Source: Syntrophorhabdus sp. PtaB.Bin184 (GTDB lineage Bacteria; Desulfobacterota; Syntrophorhabdia; Syntrophorhabdales; Syntrophorhabdaceae). Taken from it: a stretch of 16,536 nt of DNA. This document shows positions 13,526 to 16,536 of the stretch, in pieces. The notes below the pieces were generated by a model, which worked only from the letters and a program-made list of their open reading frames with translations, ran no database searches and was not told where the DNA came from. The DNA lies in assembly GCA_002067555.1 (NCBI GenBank), contig MVQQ01000176.1:1-16536 (forward strand), in the 5' to 3' direction. Numbering within the stretch: position 1 is the first letter of the stretch; the number at the start of each line of letters is the position of its first letter. The position numbers were made by a program, and so were the translations under genes.

Positions 13526-14884
13526 TCACACGTAGCCATAGGCGAGCATGGCGTTCGCGACCTTGAGGAAACCGGCGACGTTGGCGCCGAAGACATAGTC
13601 CCCTTTCTTGCCGTACGCCTCAGCGGCATCGAGACACGATCTGTGGATGCTTTTCATGATGCCGAGCAACCTGGCATCCACCTCTTCCCGTGACCAGGAA
13701 AGCCTCATGCTGTTCTGGGACATCTCGAGGCCCGACGTCGCGACCCCGCCGGCGTTCGCCGCCTTGCCGGGACCGAAAAGCAGGCCGTTGTCCTGAAAAA
13801 TGCGGACCGCCTCCGGCGTCGAGGGCATATTGGAGCCTTCTGCGACGCAGATGCAGCCGTTCTTCACGAGCGCTTCCGCATGGCTGCCGTCTATCTCGTT
13901 CTGGGTAGCGCACGGCAGCGCTATGTCGACCTTGAGGCCCTGGTTCTTGATCACGTCCCAAACGCTTTCACCTATGTAACATACGGCGCAGCCGTACTTG
14001 TCGGCATACTCGCTTATCCTGCCCCTCTGGACATTCTTGAGGTCCATCACGTAACCGCACTTGTCGCCCGATATCCCCTCATCATCAACGATCGTGGAAC
14101 TGGAGTCGCACAGGGTGACGACCTTTCCGCCAAGCTGGTTCACTTTCTCCACGGCAAACTGGGCAACGTTCCCGGAACCGCTGATGGCAACCGTTTTGCC
14201 CTTGAAATCGAGGCCCTTCGTGGCAAGCATCTCCGCGGCGAAATAGACACAACCGTACCCCGTCGCCTCGGGCCTCACGAGGCTGCCGCCGAAGGAAAGG
14301 CCCTTGCCGGTCAGAACTCCCGTGTGATCGTTCATGATCTTTTTGTACATGCCGTACATGTAACCGATCTCGCGGCCTCCCACGCCGATGTCTCCGGCAG
14401 GCACGTCGATGTCAGGACCGATGTGCCTGAAGAGCTCCAGCATGTGGGCATGGCAAAAACGCATCACCTCGTTATCCGATTTGCCCTTGGGATCAAAATC
14501 GCTGCCGCCCTTGGCACCCCCCATGGCAAGCGTCGTGAGGGAGTTCTTGAATATCTGTTCGAATCCGAGGAATTTGAGGATCCCCAGATTGACAGACGGG
14601 TGGAAGCGCGTGCCGCCCTTGTAGGGACCGATGGCATTGTTGTACTGGATGCGATACCCTCTGTTGATCTGCAACTCCCCCTTGTCATCCAGCCAGGGAA
14701 CCCTGAACATGACAACACGGTCTGGCTCGACGATCCTCTCGTATATCTTTGCCTTTACGAACTCGGGGTGTCTCTTTGCCGTGGGCTCGAGACTTTCCAG
14801 GACCTCTTCCGCCGCCTGATGGAACTCGAATTCATGGGGGTCCTGCTTCTTGATCTTCTCCAGTATTTCACTTGTCACTGACAT
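13526..14884 (-). CDS. gdhA: NADP-type hexameric glutamate dehydrogenase
   Basis: 452 aa from the ATG at 14884, where GGAGG lies 8 bases upstream. A longer in-frame start at 14926 has no such site and would add 14 residues absent from the family. The enzyme reductively aminates 2-oxoglutarate with ammonium to glutamate, or the reverse. Conserved residues are in place: Lys89 in GPYKGG, catalytic Lys125 in GGAKGG, Asp165 in PAGDIGVGGRE, and the dinucleotide loop SGSGNVA near 235-241. CDSSS after the second strand fits NADP preference, as in the 447-aa E. coli enzyme. The product is cytoplasmic. The downstream nrpR-like gene suggests regulation by nitrogen status through 2-oxoglutarate. The 181-bp upstream gap separates it from the amidotransferase-like fragment. 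Confidence 0.95.
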   Translation of the reverse strand: MSVTSEILEKIKKQDPHEFEFHQAAEEVLESLEPTAKRHPEFVKAKIYERIVEPDRVVMFRVPWLDDKGELQINRGYRIQYNNAIGPYKGGTRFHPSVNLGILKFLGFEQIFKNSLTTLAMGGAKGGSDFDPKGKSDNEVMRFCHAHMLELFRHIGPDIDVPAGDIGVGGREIGYMYGMYKKIMNDHTGVLTGKGLSFGGSLVRPEATGYGCVYFAAEMLATKGLDFKGKTVAISGSGNVAQFAVEKVNQLGGKVVTLCDSSSTIVDDEGISGDKCGYVMDLKNVQRGRISEYADKYGCAVCYIGESVWDVIKNQGLKVDIALPCATQNEIDGSHAEALVKNGCICVAEGSNMPSTPEAVRIFQDNGLLFGPGKAANAGGVATSGLEMSQNSMRLSWSREEVDARLLGIMKSIHRSCLDAAEAYGKKGDYVFGANVAGFLKVANAMLAYGYV

Positions 14885-15066
14885 AACGGAATCCTCCACC
14901 TTCGTAATGTATTTTCCCGGTCCCACCCCGGGTTCTCACGCAAACCATCCCGCCCCCAGGTCGACAACGGGCCGCAACCGACCGCCGCCCCCTGTCACCA
15001 GGCCGTCATCCGTATCCGGCGACACGCCTCCCTGAGATCAAAGATGCCTATTCTTCGAGATGTTCC
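14885..15066. other. GC-rich gap upstream of gdhA
   Basis: I see no gene here. The stretch is C-rich on the plus strand and includes the gdhA ribosome site (GGAGG on the minus strand near 14893-14897). I found no good -10/-35 pair, no convincing sigma54 GG-N10-GC element and no GGAA-N6-TTCC site. The gdhA promoter must be here or in the upstream small gene's transcript. Confidence 0.4.
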
Positions 15067-15282
15067 TCAGTAGACCGCCAGGGGGGCCACGCTCTGATCG
15101 TACACATTCAGATCGCTCCCCGTGATGAGAAGACCGTCGATGTTCTCGAGGCTCTTCGGCAGGGGCTCATCTTTCGAAAGAACAATGGTCTCCAGGTCCC
15201 ACCCGTGCCCTTTGAGGGCGTCTTCGAGGGCCTTCGTATCTTCCGCTTTCCCTCGCTGTACAAAGACAAGTCTCTTTCTCAT
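15067..15282 (-). CDS. Short glutamine-amidotransferase-like N-terminal fragment
   Basis: 71 aa, ATG at 15282 after GGAG (3 bases away) and AGGAG (13 bases away). The sequence resembles the first ~70 residues of class I glutamine amidotransferases: a leading strand (RLVFVQ), a helix, a second strand (ETIVLS), then NIDGLLITGSDLNVYD, which matches the (G/D)-G-hh-h-(S/T)-GGP-x-SVYD region. The catalytic Cys, His and Glu that follow in the full enzyme are absent because the frame stops after LAVY. It may be a decayed amidotransferase gene or a free-standing small protein. I found no continuation in the following 180 bases. A candidate promoter and several inverted repeats lie upstream. Confidence 0.5.
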   Translation of the reverse strand: MRKRLVFVQRGKAEDTKALEDALKGHGWDLETIVLSKDEPLPKSLENIDGLLITGSDLNVYDQSVAPLAVY

Positions 15283-15322
15283 GATCTCCGCTTTTCTCCT
15301 TTTGATGGTATGAGAAAAAACT

Positions 15323-15328
15323 AGTATA
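15323..15328 (-). promoter_or_regulatory. Candidate -10 box upstream of the small amidotransferase-like gene
   Basis: TATACT on the minus strand, one base from the sigma70 -10 consensus, about 40 bases before the ATG at 15282. No good -35 box is 16-18 bp upstream; the nearest TTGTAA is 22 bp away. This pattern fits an activator-dependent promoter, given the inverted repeats just upstream. Confidence 0.35.
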
Positions 15329-15329
15329 T

Positions 15330-15424
15330 AAAACCCGATAAAAGCAGGTTTTACAATCGGGGTGCAGATGTTTTTAGTATCAGGGCTACTACTATGCCAC
15401 CCATGGGGGTTTACCCTATGGTAG
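15330..15424. promoter_or_regulatory. Cluster of inverted repeats in the 15283-15557 gap
   Basis: This 275-bp gap has no gene that I can support. It contains CCCGAT/ATCGGG (15334-15339, 15356-15361) and the overlapping, mutually exclusive AAAACC/GGTTTT (15330-15335, 15347-15352). It also holds TAGTA-N7-TACTA (15375-15391), ACCC-N4-GGGT (15399-15410) and TACC-N4-GGTA (15412-15423). The last two are enclosed by CTACTAT (15389-15395) and ATGGTAG (15418-15424). NarL-type regulators bind short inverted heptamers of the TACYYMT type, and a NarL-type gene is next door, but the match is only approximate. Confidence 0.45.
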
Positions 15425-15557
15425 TTGCATAACGTTGACTGTCAAAGGCTGGCTGGATCCTGCGGATGACGGAAGCTCACGGAGAATTCTTCACAAAATG
15501 CAGGGAAAATGCGGGCCGGGACAGAGATACCCCCGGGGTCCATGCCGCCATCCTTCC

Positions 15558-16211
15558 TCAGGGACTGCTCTGGACCCATTGAATAGCGTACTTGAGGAGA
15601 TCCGTTCCGTCCCCCAGTTTCAGCTTGTCCTTGATGTGCGCCCTGTAGGATTCCACGGTCTTGACGCTGAGATGAAGCCTTTCCGCTATCTGGCGCGTCT
15701 TGTTGCCCTGCCCTATAAGCCTGAAAACGGTCAGTTCGCGGTTGCTCAGGAGGTCTATCGGTGATGCTGTCTGGTTGATCCCCTCCACGGAGACGAACTT
15801 CTCGAGCATCTTCGTCGTGATGCGGTCACTGACGAATATCTCCCCCTCGAGAACCTTTCGGATCGCGACAAGCACCTTTTCCAGGGCCTCCTGCTTCATT
15901 ATGTAGCCGCGCGCCCCGGCACGCAGTGAACGCTCGGCGTACAGGGTCTCGTCGTGCATGGAAACGACGAGGACCGGCAAATCTTTCTGGCGCAGACGCA
16001 ACTCCTTGATGAGCTCGATCCCGTCTATGCCCGGCAGGGATATGTCGACGATCGCCATGTCGGGAACGACCGTTTCCAGTGATTCCAGGGCCATCTGGGC
16101 ATTCTCCGCCTCGGCGCATACGACAAGGTCGGTCTCTTGATTGATCAGAAGCGTCAATCCTTTCCGCAGAATGGGATGGTCATCGACGATCAGTATCTTT
16201 CGTTTCGTCAC
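15558..16211 (-). CDS. NarL/FixJ-type response regulator
   Basis: 217 aa from a GTG at 16211, with GGAGG 6 bases upstream. The receiver domain (1-120) has acidic Asp10/Asp11, phospho-acceptor Asp56 in AIVDISLPG, Ser near 84 (VLVVSMHD) and Lys near 106 (GYIMKQEA). A LuxR-type HTH follows at about 154-198: LSNRELTVFRLIGQG, TRQIAERLHLSVKTVESYRAHI. It acts as a DNA-binding transcription factor activated by phosphorylation. The sensor kinase ending 60 bases upstream on the same strand is its probable partner. The target genes are not evident, but the inverted-repeat cluster directly downstream of this gene is a possible binding region. Confidence 0.94.
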   Translation of the reverse strand: MTKRKILIVDDHPILRKGLTLLINQETDLVVCAEAENAQMALESLETVVPDMAIVDISLPGIDGIELIKELRLRQKDLPVLVVSMHDETLYAERSLRAGARGYIMKQEALEKVLVAIRKVLEGEIFVSDRITTKMLEKFVSVEGINQTASPIDLLSNRELTVFRLIGQGNKTRQIAERLHLSVKTVESYRAHIKDKLKLGDGTDLLKYAIQWVQSSP

Positions 16212-16255
16212 GAGAATCCTCCCCTCCCGTTATCAAGATGCCTTGAGGACCCGCA

Positions 16256-16270
16256 GGTGGTGACGCCACC
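16256..16270 (-). other. Short stem-loop between sensor kinase and response regulator
   Basis: GGTGG and CCACC (5-bp perfect stem) with loop TGACG sit in the 60-bp gap between the kinase stop (16272) and the regulator start (16211). It lacks a T-run, so it is more likely an intercistronic RNA structure than a terminator. Confidence 0.3.
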
Positions 16271-16271
16271 C

Positions 16272-16536
16272 TCAGATCGCGGGTCTGTCAGAAAAGGTAC
16301 AGCTTATCACACATCCCCCGGTCTTCGGCTCCTTTATCTCCAGGACAGCCCCGATCATGGAAGCCCGGTACTGCATTATGTTGAGCCCCATGCCCTTTCC
16401 CTGGTTCTGCGGGCCGCCCATGCCGACCCCGTTGTCACTGATGGTCAGGATACAACTGTCGCCATCCTGTTTCATGGCGATGGTCACATTATCTGCCTTA
16501 CCATGTTTTATGGCATTATTCAATGCCTCCTGGGCG
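16272..16536 (-). CDS. Sensor histidine kinase, NarX/DegS-like, C-terminal part
   Basis: Only the last 87 residues are in the window; the 5' part lies beyond base 16536. The frame is open to the window edge and reads AQEALNNAIKHGKA (the ATP-binding N box of HisKA_3-type kinases), then ISDNGVGM (G1) and GKGMGLNIMQYRA (G2), ending TFSDRPAI. These features fit the NarX/UhpB/DegS branch that partners with NarL-type regulators, and such a regulator follows at once. The input domain cannot be seen, so the signal is unknown. Confidence 0.88.
   Translation of the reverse strand, partial: AQEALNNAIKHGKADNVTIAMKQDGDSCILTISDNGVGMGGPQNQGKGMGLNIMQYRASMIGAVLEIKEPKTGGCVISCTFSDRPAI

Noticed and set aside
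13880..14881. Plus-strand open frame (333 codons) antisense to gdhA
   Set aside because: gdhA has all catalytic motifs and a ribosome site; the antisense frame has neither.
14885..15066. NrpR operator (GGAA-N6-TTCC) or sigma54 promoter upstream of gdhA
   Set aside because: The closest GGAA and TTC matches have the wrong spacing, and the best GG/GC pair is off by one from the required N10 distance.

Overview
The window is GC-rich bacterial DNA with tightly packed genes. The gene set (NrpR-type regulator beside glutamate dehydrogenase, PAS-rich hybrid histidine kinase, RecA-like/PPDK fusion, carboxymuconolactone decarboxylase-family protein, DUF4922 protein) fits an anaerobic deltaproteobacterium (Desulfobacterota, possibly Syntrophorhabdales-like). 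That placement is an inference from gene content; there is no rRNA or marker gene here to confirm it.

Layout, left to right. (1) 1-3428, plus strand: the 3' end of an AmgK-like sugar kinase, a two-part family 2 glycosyltransferase and a DUF4922 (HIT-like nucleotidyl transferase/phosphorylase) protein. The last two abut with no gap. The set looks like a sugar-phosphate/nucleotide-sugar and glycan module. (2) 3577-5913, plus: an orphan PAS3-HisKA-HATPase-REC hybrid sensor kinase with its own sigma70-like promoter. (3) 5924-6828, minus: a transglutaminase-like protein coupled to a 7-cysteine small protein. (4) 7046-9230, minus: a LemA lipoprotein and two TPM-domain proteins, one secreted and membrane-anchored with a Gly-rich tail, the other with a membrane hairpin. 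(5) 9357-12415, plus: a carboxymuconolactone decarboxylase-family protein, then a large RecA-like/PPDK_N fusion. (6) 12373-14884, minus: gdhA followed by an nrpR-like regulator gene, whose 3' end overlaps the PPDK fusion tail to tail by 43 bp. (7) 15067-16536, minus: the 3' end of a NarX-like sensor kinase, its NarL/FixJ-type response regulator, then a 275-bp gap full of inverted repeats and a small glutamine-amidotransferase-like fragment.

The most unusual structure is in two intergenic regions, 661-950 and 6840-7030. Each holds a palindromic array of 9-bp units (consensus GACNTATNG in one arm, its complement in the other). Each is followed, toward the next start codon, by a run of C or G tracts that meets the usual G-quadruplex pattern. 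In both places the order along the transcript is: stop codon of one gene, repeat palindrome, G/C tract, ribosome binding site, start of the next co-oriented gene. I cannot assign the repeat to a named family.
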